Shown: one piece after another, positions 35,629 through 45,795 of the stretch | Layout: every line of letters starts with the position of its first letter | How positions within the stretch are numbered: the stretch's first letter is position 1 | NCBI GenBank assembly: GCA_039566865.1 | Contig: CM076943.1 | Span: 17,725,501-17,789,500, forward strand | Origin: Aurelia coerulea | Taxonomy: Eukaryota; Cnidaria; Scyphozoa; Semaeostomeae; Ulmaridae | Length of the DNA stretch: 64,000 nucleotides | Direction of reading: 5' to 3' | The notes under the pieces: generated by a model | Database searches by the model: none | What the model saw: only the letters and a program-made list of their open reading frames with translations | What the model was told of the DNA's origin: nothing | Position numbers and translations under genes: made by a program

Positions 35629-36154
35629 AGCATGGGTTCCAAATCTTTAAAAAGGTTGGTGTAAAATTCAGTGACCTATTTCTTTGAACTAAATCACTTC
35701 AAAGAAACTTTAGCTATTTCTCTATAGTTCTACCATTGGACTTTTCTGAAATCTTCAATATTTTCAGAATAAGAGTGTTTTTCTTCTTTTTCAAGAATTC
35801 AAGAACAATTTTCAAAAAAACTTAAAACCCATCGTAATTTCTAAACTGTTTGATGCAACAAGAAATAATTTAAAGGGGAACCATTGTTTAAGGATGCCTA
35901 CGATATGGCATCAAGCAAAAGTCTGCCACTCTTCTGGTTTATGATTTAGAAATTTGATGACGTCACGTCCTCAAATGAGTTGAAACGTAAGATACGCTGT
36001 AATTTCGAAAAATATTCAAAATTTCTGAAAAGTCCAACGGTAGAATTACAGATAAGTATCTAAAGTTTCTTTCAAGCCATTCAATCAGAAGAAATAGGTC
36101 ATTGAATTTTACACCCATCTTTTTAAGCCGAGTTAAAGATTTGGAACCTATGCT
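35629..36154. mobile_element. Mutator-like non-autonomous element, 9-bp TSD
   Basis: The inverted tips AGCATGGGTTCCAAATC and, inverted, AGCATAGGTTCCAAATC are flanked by perfect CGCATATTA duplications at 35620-35628 and 36155-36163. The terminal inverted repeats extend at least 60 bp (GTGTAAAATTCA, GAAATAGGTCA). The centre holds TTTGATGACGTCACG. No enzyme is encoded. Sister copies are at 25849 and 43875. Confidence 0.9.
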
Positions 36155-36187
36155 CGCATATTATTGCCCCGTTCTTTCAACTGAATT

Positions 36188-36771
36188 TTTTTTTTAAATA
36201 TATATTCCAATAAAAACTTACAATATATTTACGAGCTACACTACACTACTTACAGAACTACTCTACAATATGAGCTACCCTACACTACTTACATAATTAC
36301 CCTACAATACTACTACAACGATACCCCAAGGAGCAAAAAAGCAATGTCTACCCTGAGACCATTAACATATAGATATATAATATAAGAAAAAGAAGAAACT
36401 AGTCAAAATATAAGACAAGAAAATAAATGACATGAACAAAAAGAACAACTACATAAAATCTACTCGTAAATTACTACTAAACGGGGAAAGGTGGTGGCAT
36501 GTAATGAGGTTTGGAATTATCTTAATCAAATCGACCAGTTTTATGGATATACTGCAAAGTTAATTGTAATATATTTCTATTAACTTCATTGGAAAGTTCT
36601 TTATCACCATACAGTAAAAGCTCCGTAAGAACCTTATTTGAAGGATTAATATACCCAAATGGTCTCAGTAGCGAAAGGACTCCAGCGAGAAGATCACGTC
36701 GTTCCTCATCAAAAGAAGGGCAATGCAACAAAAAGTGTTCAGTATCCTCAATACCGTCATTTGTGCAACAT
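36188..36771 (-). pseudogene. 5'-truncated LINE with poly-A tail and 13-bp TSD
   Basis: The minus strand encodes a LINE C-terminus: LHCPSFDEERRDLLAGVL, then RPFGYINPSNKVLTELLLYG, then NRNILQLTLQYIHKTGRFD and a stop. About 330 bp of 3' UTR with repeated GTAAGTAGTGTAG words follows, ending in a poly-A tail (T-run at about 36,188). TTTCAACTGAATT flanks both sides (36175-36187 and 36772-36784), showing a clean target-primed insertion. It is a close relative of the fragment at 33892-34290. Confidence 0.8.
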
Positions 36772-36970
36772 TTTCAACTGAATTGATTGAAGGGAGCAAT
36801 GTGTAACTTTCCATAATCCCAGAGAGAGCATTTTTGAAATCATGATTACTAAGGATGCATGAGAGACATCATTTCAACCGATCTTTGGAGAAACAGGGCT
36901 ATAACTGTACCCACTGTAACACCAGCATCTGTTGCAAGTGCAAGTGCAAAAGGATCAGCGACTGAAATCA

Positions 36971-37242
36971 GAGGGGTACATGACTTGTGGATGGACGTCG
37001 GTCTGCCACCCGGTTTTCAGAAAGCTACCTAATAACCGAAACTTTTCTTGGTACCCATTCTTGTGATGAATTTTGCCGGAAAACTGCCTATTTTTTACTA
37101 TTTTTGCGAATTTCAGCGAACCCCACCCATGTTTATAGAAAATCTGCCGACAAAGGACCCTTTTTTAGAGAATTTTGGGCCCAAAAACCCAGCCATATGG
37201 GCGGCACATACCCGTACCCTGAACATGTTATGCCCCCCTGGG
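36971..37242. mobile_element. Poly-G/C-ended transposon, copy 1
   Basis: CTGAAATCA duplications (36962-36970 and 37243-37251) bracket an element that runs from GAGGGGTACATGACTTGTGG to GTTATGCCCCCCTGGG. Its whole length is the reverse complement of 41993-42284, with shared words CCCACCCATGTTTAT, TTTTGGGCCCAAAAA and ACCCGTACCCTGAACATG. Non-coding. Confidence 0.8.
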
Positions 37243-37404
37243 CTGAAATCAAAGACATTTCTATGGCGGATTAGTCAAACTGCAAATATAGATAAACCAA
37301 AGCACATGGGGTGTCTTTGAACCTGCACGGCTAATTCACTTGCGCTGCATGCGAGGATTTTGGTGAAGATTTCAGAGGGACCTCGACAAACCCTGGGAAC
37401 CTGG

Positions 37405-38032
37405 AGACCATGTCATCAACAACAAGGACAGATTTTGTAAGACAATAGAATGAGTTGCTTTTGATTGACACTGCAATTCAAAGCGATTAGCGATCGCAGA
37501 CAAAGGAAATTCTTTCAACCAGCAAATAAAAACAAGCAAAGCCGCAAAATTTTCTCTGAAACCCAGGTAGCTAGCTCGCTTGTCGTGCATTCCAGAAATC
37601 GTTTTTAAGAGCAAACATGAGCATAGATCGACAGAAGAAGGATATATTTACACATCTGCCTCGGGCATCTGATTTGTTTGGTTTAAAAGCAGATTGGGAG
37701 GCGATTCAATTCTCTTCTTTTATGGGTGTAATCAAAACACATACTGTTCAGCTTCTGAACCAAAGAAATAAAATGCCCAAGGTAGATGTGTAGATATATC
37801 CTTCTTCTTTCGATATATGCTCATGTTTGCTCTTAAAAACAATTTTTGGAATGCACAACGAGCGAGCTAGCTACATGGGTTTCAGAGCAACTTTTGCGGC
37901 TTTGTATGCTTTGAATTTATGGTTGAGAGAATTTCCTTTTTCTGCAGTCGCTAATCGCTTTGAATTCAGGTGTCAACAAAAGCAACTCGTGCTATTGTGT
38001 TACAAAATCTGTCCTTGTTGTCATTAACCATT
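37405..38032. repeat. Large palindrome, ~220-bp arms
   Basis: The left arm from ACCATGTCATCAACAACAAG reappears inverted in the right arm ending CCTTGTTGTCATTAACC. Interior paired words include GAGCGAGCTAGCTA / TAGCTAGCTCGCT and TGCTCATGTTTGCTCTTAAA. The paired open frames on opposite strands (both starting MLLKTI.GMH) are the same arm sequence read twice, not genes. The middle (about 37,650-37,790) is also partly palindromic (ATATATTTACACATCT / TGTGTAGATATAT). No TSD was found. Confidence 0.75.
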
Positions 38033-38182
38033 TTGTGCACGGTGGGGGAGGGGGGCGTATCTTGAGCAGTCATCTGACGTTGATGTGCTATTTTGCCAGA
38101 AAATTGATCCAGACAGTAAATCGCTTCATTTTATCGGAGACCTGATCCTTTTGTTTTACGAAATTCACCATTGCTACTAGTA

Positions 38183-38563
38183 CAGTGAAAACCCGCACAT
38201 ACATAACGAACCCATTTTTTGGATCAGGCTTTACAGTTTCTCAAAACGATAAATTTTCTATTTTGTTCTTTACATTGCTCAAGACTTCATCGCAACAAAC
38301 ATTTCCCACCTTCCTCTTCCCTCTAATATTAATTCCTATATGCATTTAATCCTTAAACTGAGAGGGGGGAATATTTCAAATTCATTCAAATTCAATATAC
38401 ACTATTTAGGCATCTTAATTGTTGTTTTAGAGTAATTGTTTGTAATTGTTGTACTTGTAATGTCTAATGGTAGAAGTAATTCTTATAGTTTGGTACTTGA
38501 ATTTAAAAAAGTCAGGCTGCAGTTTCTTATAAATGAGTTTCTTATATATGCGGGTTTTTACGG
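38183..38563. mobile_element. Mariner-type MITE, CCCGCACATA ends
   Basis: The left end CAGTGAAAACCCGCACATA and the right end, inverted CCGTAAAAACCCGCATATA, lie between TA dinucleotides. It is related to the element at 39306-39718. The interior is AT-rich and non-coding, with GTTTCTTA words near the right end. Confidence 0.75.
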
Positions 38564-38931
38564 TATATATTTAAAGAAGAAGAAACCGTCATGACTGACA
38601 TGCAATAAAATCTATTTCTACACAGAAACAGTTTGTGGCGGTTGGGTCACCTAACTGAAATTCTAACTGATCTGGTCTCAGATGAAATCCTCACTTCTAC
38701 AGACGAAATTGAGTCACGAGGCTGTTGCTAATATTTTTATCTTGTATGTGGATATCTGGTGATAAACGCAGCTGCTTTCGCTGTTTTGTCTCTCGATGAG
38801 ATATCCTTCAACTTTCAAAAGGTTTAGATCACAAAAATCTCAAACATTGGCAATAGAAAACATAGCTTATTACTTGATATCAATATATTTATCAATGAAC
38901 TGGGACAAAAATATCAAAACTTACCACACAT

Positions 38932-39006
38932 TGATTCATTGGTTCATGCATTCATTAATTCATTCACCTGTTCATTCATTCATTTATTTCATTCACATAT
39001 TTACGC
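38932..39006. repeat. Degenerate (ATTC)n microsatellite
   Basis: Imperfect ATTC and TTCA units form a simple-sequence tract. The open frame through it translates the repeat as His/Ser/Phe-rich sequence. Confidence 0.7.
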
Positions 39007-39305
39007 ACAGTTAGGCCCATGCCGCAGCGATTGGTACAGTAAGTCCCACCTTGAAGAAACCCACTTCTTGACACCACCCTATTGTTCTCCTTTAATTAGC
39101 CAATTGTTCTCCTATTGTTAACTAGCTATTGTTCTTCTATTTTACAAACTACAGTAGCTAGCAAGTATCCTTTCAAAGAAATGGTAAACAACTAAACGTT
39201 TTTGTATTGATAAAAATGATACTAATGTTTGCTATCATTAAACGACCGCTCGTACGACATAATCCATTCCAAATTTCCTAGTCATTTCAAGGAGCACTTC
39301 CTTTA

Positions 39306-39718
39306 CAGTAAAAACCCGCACATAAGAACCTTCATCTATTAATAACCTACAGCCTGAAAGAATGAATTTTGTAACCAATAAATAAGAACCATTTCAGGCT
39401 GATGTCTTAACTAGGTTCTTAATAAAGCGTTTCATTTATTCATTGGGAAATAAAATGCAACTTTTTGCCCATCAACCTCCTTCATGGACTCCAAAACATG
39501 ACTTACAGAACTGTGATAGGCAGGGCCTGCAAGCAAACTGGGTAAGCTTGGGTTGAAGTGGATGGGGCCAAGAATGTAAATAAATTTGGTCAAGATTTAG
39601 AGTCACACTTTTCCCTGTGTTAAGAACCTGCACCCTGATTACTGGATGTGCCTCATTGCATAAGAACCTAAACAGGCTGAGTTCAAAATCTTAGGTTATT
39701 ATGTGCGGGTTTTTACTG
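39306..39718. mobile_element. Mariner-type MITE, CAGTAAAAACCCGC ends, TA TSD
   Basis: Perfect tips CAGTAAAAACCCGCACATAA on both ends (the right one inverted) lie between TA duplications. The word AAGAACC or its complement recurs about six times inside, probably sub-terminal binding repeats. No transposase is present. Confidence 0.85.
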
Positions 39719-39720
39719 TA

Positions 39721-40675
39721 TTCTGCCAAGTAGAGTCTTTAGAAAATTTGATCACTGTGTTTCGATCTTTTTGGGCAGTCCGAAGGCAAAAAAATTTCAG
39801 GAAATCGTAAATATATCAATAAGTAGGCATACGCAAAATCGACAAAAAATAACCAAGAATAATATAGGATATTGACAAAAGATTAAATAAAAAATATTTG
39901 AAATTGGTCCAGTGCATGATTTATCGTGGCCTGTCGAAAGTGGGAACTCTTTTCTGGTTCACCCGGTATACACAACCAATGCAACAAGTTGTTGCTCCTG
40001 GAACTAGAACAGTGTAGACTCATTACAGAGTCCCAGTTTTCACAGCAACAACAACAACAACAACATTTTTAATATTTTTAACTGAATTGAATTGTTTGCT
40101 CAAATCGTAGTTTGAACGACCATCAGTCGATCAACTGCGATAACTACAACTATGCAATAAGTCTAAGACTATAATGTACTTCATGAAAGATTATAGGATA
40201 TAGGTGCCGTTTTGGTAGCAGGAAAAGGTACACTAGGAAAGAGATACACCTTGCTACAATACCATCATGCGAATAACAAGAAAGGAATATGGCAACGATA
40301 TGTGGTAGACCAAGACAAAGCTATATCTTGGTAGAGAATAAAAGGTACTAGGAGAAAAACGGGCGCAAAAAACAGACAGATTTTTCAGCACACTGAGACC
40401 TTTCAAACTTTATTGGAGTGTAGCTCATGAGGACTTATGAGGACTTACGACATAGGTAATGTTTACAGCAAGGAAAGGGCACTTTGTCACTAGCATAGGA
40501 AGACACCATACCAACGAACGCACAGTGTTAACGAACAGACAGGATATTGCATTCGTGGCAGACTCAGACAAAGTTTTTTCTGCATAGGGTACATAGTGTA
40601 GTTCATTGCGGACTTATATAGAATATGATATTCAAAGTAAGGAAATGGTATTTTGTTGCGAGCATAGGAATGTAA
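39721..40675. other. No gene recognised
   Basis: Non-coding, with a short (CAA)n tract near 40,050. Between about 40,180 and 40,680 phrases such as GACTCAGACAAAG or GACCAAGACAAAG and AGGAAAGGGCACTTT recur, a hint of a diverged repeat of about 230 bp. The word CAGACCCAGACAAAG also appears after the SINE at about 40,916. Confidence 0.4.
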
Positions 40676-40864
40676 GTTGTTGTGGCGCAGTGGTGTGATC
40701 CTCTCACTTTGCAGCCAGAACAGTCAGGCGGACAGGGTTCGATACCTGGTAGAGCCCAACCACTCAAGCGTCATGACAAGGGGTCGCAGAATCGATTAGC
40801 GTTTAGCTACTTCTGTGATCCCAGCGCTTGGCGCTAAAAACGCAACTTCACCTTCACCTTCACC
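40676..40864 (+). mobile_element. tRNA-derived SINE, copy 1
   Basis: TGGCGCAGTGG (40683-40693) is a perfect A box and GGTTCGATACC (40736-40746) a perfect B box, 43 bases apart. The body contains GCGTCATGACAAGGGGTCGC and CTACTTCTGTGATCCCA. The tail is a (CTTCAC)n run. A second copy lies at 53195-53381 on the other strand with about 85% visible identity. RNA polymerase III promoter geometry is intact. Confidence 0.85.
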
Positions 40865-40975
40865 ATACCATAACAATGACCACACCGAGCAACGAACAGA
40901 ACATTGCATTCGCGGCAGACCCAGACAAAGTTGTGTCTGCCTTGTGTATCTAGAGCAGTCCATTGAGGAATTATA

Positions 40976-41012
40976 AATGAATGAATGAACGAATGGATGA
41001 ATGAATGAATGG
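40976..41012. repeat. (GAAT)n microsatellite
   Basis: Nearly perfect GAAT units with two substituted units. Confidence 0.8.
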
Positions 41013-41992
41013 GCATAATAGGAGATCGATAAGACTTGTGTCGGATTGTGTCTTATTGATAAGACTGACTTATTCCGTGCCCTCGTGAGAGGATATAAGC
41101 CTACGAGTTCTTTGTCCTCTCACCCAACAACGACAAGGAAACTATGCATAAAATGAATACAGTAGCTTTAAGATGATCGCCTGCTAAGGGGATAAGTACT
41201 ATCATCCCTACAAATTCTTGAAATATTCTGCATTGCTACTGACAAAGAGGCGGCTGGACATGGAGGCCGACCAGTGATTCATCTTTTACTATTGAAGTAT
41301 TGGTGGGCCGGTGCTCTTAATATTCCCCCATGTTTCTATTTTATCCTATAAATTAGATGCACTTAGATTTGTTGAGGTTTTTTGTTGTGATTAACATAAA
41401 ATTAGAATTCTTCTATGCTATATTTGTTAATAAACTATGCATAAACTGTTTCTTTTACAGAGATGCCACCATAGCAACTTTAAAACAAGCAATAATCGTA
41501 CGTTTCAGGCTTTCTTGGAGTTTGTATCACAGGAAATTTTGCGAAAACGCTAAAGTGTCCATGCAAAAGCCCTTCAATCACTTTGATTGGCGGATATTTC
41601 GTCAAATATCCGTACTGAGACAGTCTTTTTCAAAATCACAAATTTTTCTAAGCAATTCGTGAACTTAAATCAAATTTCCCAAACATTTTACTTAACAAGA
41701 CGCTCATTCTCAAAGAAACTGAAATTCCCTTAGCCCCAGTGCTGAATTGATGATTAAGGTGTCTTCATGGAAGCTGCATACATAAAGGGCTTAAGCTTTA
41801 CTTGCACTTGAAAGGCTTTTTAATCACTGCCCAAGTAAGATCAGTACATCATGAAATAAGAGGACAACGCCAAGAAACAAGAGCCTCTTTCCAAAAAGTA
41901 TCCCGAATGATAACATCTAATGGTAAAAAGTCTTCATTTATCAATCGGCCAAAGTTTGGAACAATGCTGGTTTAGAAACAAAGTTGGCATCC

Positions 41993-42284
41993 CGGAGTGG
42001 GGGTACAGAACATGTTCAGGGTACGGGTATGTGCCACCCACATGGGTGGGTTTTTGGGCCCAAAATTCTCTAAACAAGGGTCATTTTTCGGCAGATTTTT
42101 CATAAACATGGGTGGGGTTTCCCTGAAATTCGCAAAAAATAGTTAAAAATAGGCAGTTTTACGCCAAAATTCATCATAAAAGTGGGTACCAAGGCAAGTT
42201 TCGGTAATTAGAAGAGGGTACCTTTCTGAAAACCGGGTGGCAGACCCCCGTCCATCCACAAGTCATGTACCCCCCCCCCCCAGG
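41993..42284. mobile_element. Poly-G/C-ended transposon, copy 2 (inverted)
   Basis: GTTGGCATCC is duplicated on both sides (41983-41992 and 42285-42294), of which 8-9 bases are the likely true target. The left end is CGGAGTGGGGGTACAGAAC. The right end is GTAC plus a C-run plus AGG. It is the reverse complement of 36971-37242. Its longer frames are unsupported. Confidence 0.8.
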
Positions 42285-43308
42285 GTTGGCATCCTCTATT
42301 CAGTGTCTCAAATGGAGTCTGGATACTTACAAGGGTCTCTAATGCTCAAAATTCTGCTTCCTTTCCGTTTCTGTTCTTTAGTTAGCATAGCATGTATGGA
42401 TCTTAATCATATATGCAGTTCCAATAAGCTTATATAGTATGTTTCTTTTCACAGGACCAATTGCAAAGCAGGTTTTGTTAAACCCTGAATTGTAACCCTG
42501 TATAAATAAGCTTAAAGTGAAATAGAATGAAATGAAAACAGCTCTTATAGGTATCATTTCTCATTATCCCATTCAAAACAAAGTTTGGTACAAATTCGAA
42601 CTGTTGATTGCTAATTTTGGCCAAGAAATCGAGCAACTTAGTTGAGTGAAGTACGCAAGGCGGGAATACAAATACAATAAAGACCAGACCAAGTACGACC
42701 AAGTCTTCCACATATCTCTCCAACACTCTCCCCTTCCGCATTGCCACTTGAGAGGGACTTGTCACAAAGCCATATAGATTCTTGATGTACCTGTATCTAA
42801 ACTTTAGCAGATACCAAAAAGGTGAACGGAGCTTGCACGGGTGGGACTAAGGGCGTGTTTGAATGGTACCAATTTTGAAAACGGTTTCAGTTCATTTTCA
42901 TTTCATTTGAAATATTTATGTAGGTTAAAGTTTCATACAAATATGGTAGGCTTGCTGGACTTGGAATGTGAGTTTGATTCCGTAATTCTAAATTGATTGA
43001 CTCTGTAATTCTAAAAAAGGTAGGCCTGGTAGGTTTGGAAGTCTTTCTGAACATTCTGCTCCAAAAGGCAGAAGGTTTGCCAGACGTTGGAGAGATTTTC
43101 GCTCACATTGGCTTTCGCCATAGTGAATCCAGAACCTGCTGTTATTAGGGTTTTTGTGTTTGATTGCGAAGTATATCTCCGTCTTGCAAATTCTACTGCT
43201 TTCAGAATTGGTAGATTTGGAATTACCAACCCTGGTACCAACCAAGAGGATGATGATAGGGGGTATTGGTGGTACTGGGTACTGGCCCCTACGGTACCTG
43301 GTACTGAT

Positions 43309-43385
43309 ACCATTGTTACTTGGTACTGGTAGGAACTATTGTGGTACCATTGTTACTTGGTACTGGTAGGAACTATTGTGGTACC
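43309..43385 (+). repeat. 37-bp tandem duplication
   Basis: Two nearly identical 37 bp units begin ACCATTGTTACTTGG and contain GGTAGGAACTATTGTGGT. The surrounding 400 bp is rich in GGTAC and GGTACTGG words, so the duplication probably arose within a repeat-rich MITE whose ends I could not define. Confidence 0.75.
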
Positions 43386-43599
43386 AACGACATATTTCGA
43401 GGACTTGGAACGCAGAAATTATCAATTTTTCTATTCCGATTTTTTCCCAGTATTTTCCATAATATTCTATTTAAGGTGGTACTGTTTTCTTGCTCCGATA
43501 GTCCCTGATACTGAGTATGTTAATGGTACTGAGTGCCGGACATTCTGGTACCTGGTACTGCCCCTGTGGTGCTATGGTACATTTTACTTGTCACCATCT

Positions 43600-43705
43600 T
43601 TCAACCAAATACACCCAAAGAGAGTCCGTTGGGGATTCGAGCCCATGCTTCTAAAGAGCTGTAAGGTCGATTCGGTCATTTCCAGACATCTGGCTTATCG
43701 TAACA
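43600..43705 (-). mobile_element. Possible tRNA-derived SINE head
   Basis: On the minus strand, a D-arm-like GATAAGCCAGATGTCTGG, an anticodon-arm-like GACCTTACAGCTCTTTAGAA and a B-box-like GGGCTCGAATCCCC follow in tRNA order. The A box is weak, and body and tail are not defined. Confidence 0.35.
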
Positions 43706-43745
43706 TTTTGTGATTCTTGTGAAGACTTTCTGTCTCGAAGAGCCC

Positions 43746-43793
43746 GTGTTTCGAAAAGCGGGTGTTTCGAAAAGTGGGTGTTTCGAGAAACCC
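43746..43793. repeat. 16-bp tandem repeat, 3 copies
   Basis: The unit GTGTTTCGAAAAGCGG occurs three times in a row; the last copy is altered to GTGTTTCGAGAAACCC. Confidence 0.8.
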
Positions 43794-43874
43794 GATTCAA
43801 TCCCATTGCTGGTGTCCTTTCCTATCATCAGTAAATCGTGGTAAAGGCAGCACTAAATCGTACTAGCTAAAACA

Positions 43875-44973
43875 AGCATAGGTTCTAGATCTTTAAAATG
43901 GTTGCCGTAAAATTCTATGACATATTTCCTTGAATTGAATGGCTTGAAAGAAGCTTTAGCTACTCTGGCATAGTTCCACCGTTGGAGTTGCAGAAATCTT
44001 CAATATCTTTCGAAATTGCAGCGTATCTATTATTTCAGCTCATTTGATGGTGTAACGTCATCATATTTCTAATCATAAACCAGAAAAGTGACGGACTTGT
44101 GCTTGATACCATATTAAAGATATAGACATTCATAAACCATGCTTTTCTTGAAAAATATTCAACGTTTCATTAAAAAGTTTAGAAATCACGATAATTGAAA
44201 GCGTTTTTCCAAATTTTTCTTGAATCCTTTCAAAAGAACACAAATCCTCTAATCCTAGAAATTAGCTAAATTTTCTTTCAAGCCATTCAAGTCAAAGAAA
44301 TAGGTAATACCTGGTGCGCCAAAATAAACTATGTACGTTTGGCAGGCCACATTAAATCGTACACTGGACAGATCTTGAAGATTCATGATTTAATCTTTAG
44401 CAAAAAGCCTGAATTAGATTCCAGGATTTTTTTGCAAATTTTTGTGTTTTCAATTTTTAGAACTGTAAACGAGATTCTTAAAATTTTCGTTCTCGAAAAC
44501 ACTGAAAACGATCAAAAAACGTGGATCAAGTTTCTAAAGAATCGACATGAATGGACGAAGGGAAAAGTCGTTCGTGGTGATTTGGGATTTAGAAATCGAT
44601 TAATTGTATTGATTAATTGTATGCATTAATCAATCGATTTCTAGATCCCAAATCCCCACGAAAAACTTTTTTTCTTTGTCCATTCATGTCGATTTTTTAG
44701 AAAATTTGATCGACGTTTTTTGATTGTTTTCAGTGTTTTCGAGAACGAAAATTTTAAGAAACTCGCTTCTGGCTCTAAAAACTGAAAACAGAAAAATTTG
44801 CAAAAAATCCTGGAGTCTAATTCTACAGGCTTTTTGTTAAAGATTAAGTCATGAATCTTCAAAATTGGTCAAGTGTACGATTTATTATGTGGCTTGCCAA
44901 ATGTGCATAGTTTATCTGGGCGCACCCCGTAGAATTTTATACAACGACCTTAAGATTTGGAACCTATGGTGGT
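43875..44973. mobile_element. Mutator-like element with a nested mariner-type insertion
   Basis: The left tip AGCATAGGTTCTAGATCTTT and the right tip, inverted around AGGTTCCAAATCTTAAGG, match the family at 35629-36154. GCTAAAACA (43866-43874) and TCTAAAACA (44974-44982) form a 9 bp duplication with one change. The conserved central word occurs here inverted and mutated (GTAACGTCATC). The element at 44310-44929 splits its right arm. Confidence 0.75.
44310..44929. mobile_element. Palindromic TA-flanked MITE, GGTGCGCC ends
   Basis: Both arms, about 290 bp each, are inverted copies. The tips are CCTGGTGCGCCAAAATAAAC and, inverted, CGGGGTGCGCCCAGATAAAC. TA flanks both sides (44308-44309 and 44930-44931). 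The uninterrupted sister arm in the host Mutator-like element shows the site empty. The opposite-strand frames of 96 and 73 codons are the same arm read twice. Confidence 0.8.
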
Positions 44974-45795
44974 TCTAAAACACTGTTGAACTTCAATTTC
45001 AAAAAGATGGTACTTCATTACAGTTTAGATTTGACGTCAACAAACGTATGTTTGGAGTTAATACTTCGACTTTGATATAACTCTAACAGAAATAGGCGAC
45101 CTTTGATGAAACCATTTGCTCATAAAACCAAACCAAAATAATAAACGTTCTCTTTTTGGAATATTACTCGGATTTCATTAGTTTTGTGAAATTCGTAAAC
45201 AGGAAATAACTAGAATCTTTTGGCATACTTTTATAGCAACAAACAAAAGTGTCTGCTAAACAATGCATTTCTTAAATCGGTATACCGCATCCCGTTCAAT
45301 ACCATCCGACGAAAATAGCCTCGGACTTTTTGATACAACAAGAAATTCAATAAGGAAACGACCCGAGGTGGAATGATGTAAGAGATGCCGCGTGCAACTA
45401 TATTCCAAGTACAGGGCAATGCGCAAATTGTTTTTCCTAACGTATATCCGAAATTAGCCAGAATTACTCTGCCACTGACGTGAAGAGTTTAATCGGAGGA
45501 GTGCCGATCAGTGCTACGACAGGGGGTCACCAACGCAACTATCAAGTACAGGGTGAAAGCTATTGCCAAATTTGAAAGCTAATTGTTTGAAAAGGGGTCC
45601 CAGTCACATCATGGATGGACAGAAGGTACAAAAGCATCTGAGCACCTACAACGAAAATTGCGTTGTACCATTGTATCGTATTAAGCATCAAAGTTGCATA
45701 CTCAGGAGATTAGGTCCATCCCAAACAAAAAATTCCCCTTCTCTATTCTGATGCCTGTGGGGAATCTGGTGCCTGGGACATATAGCTAATCCTCC

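Noticed and set aside
37372..38027. Two similar small proteins starting MLLKTI
   Set aside because: They are the two arms of one palindrome read on opposite strands.
40676..40760. A functional tRNA gene
   Set aside because: The A and B boxes are good, but the acceptor stem and anticodon arm do not pair, and a second copy shares the downstream body, which indicates a SINE.
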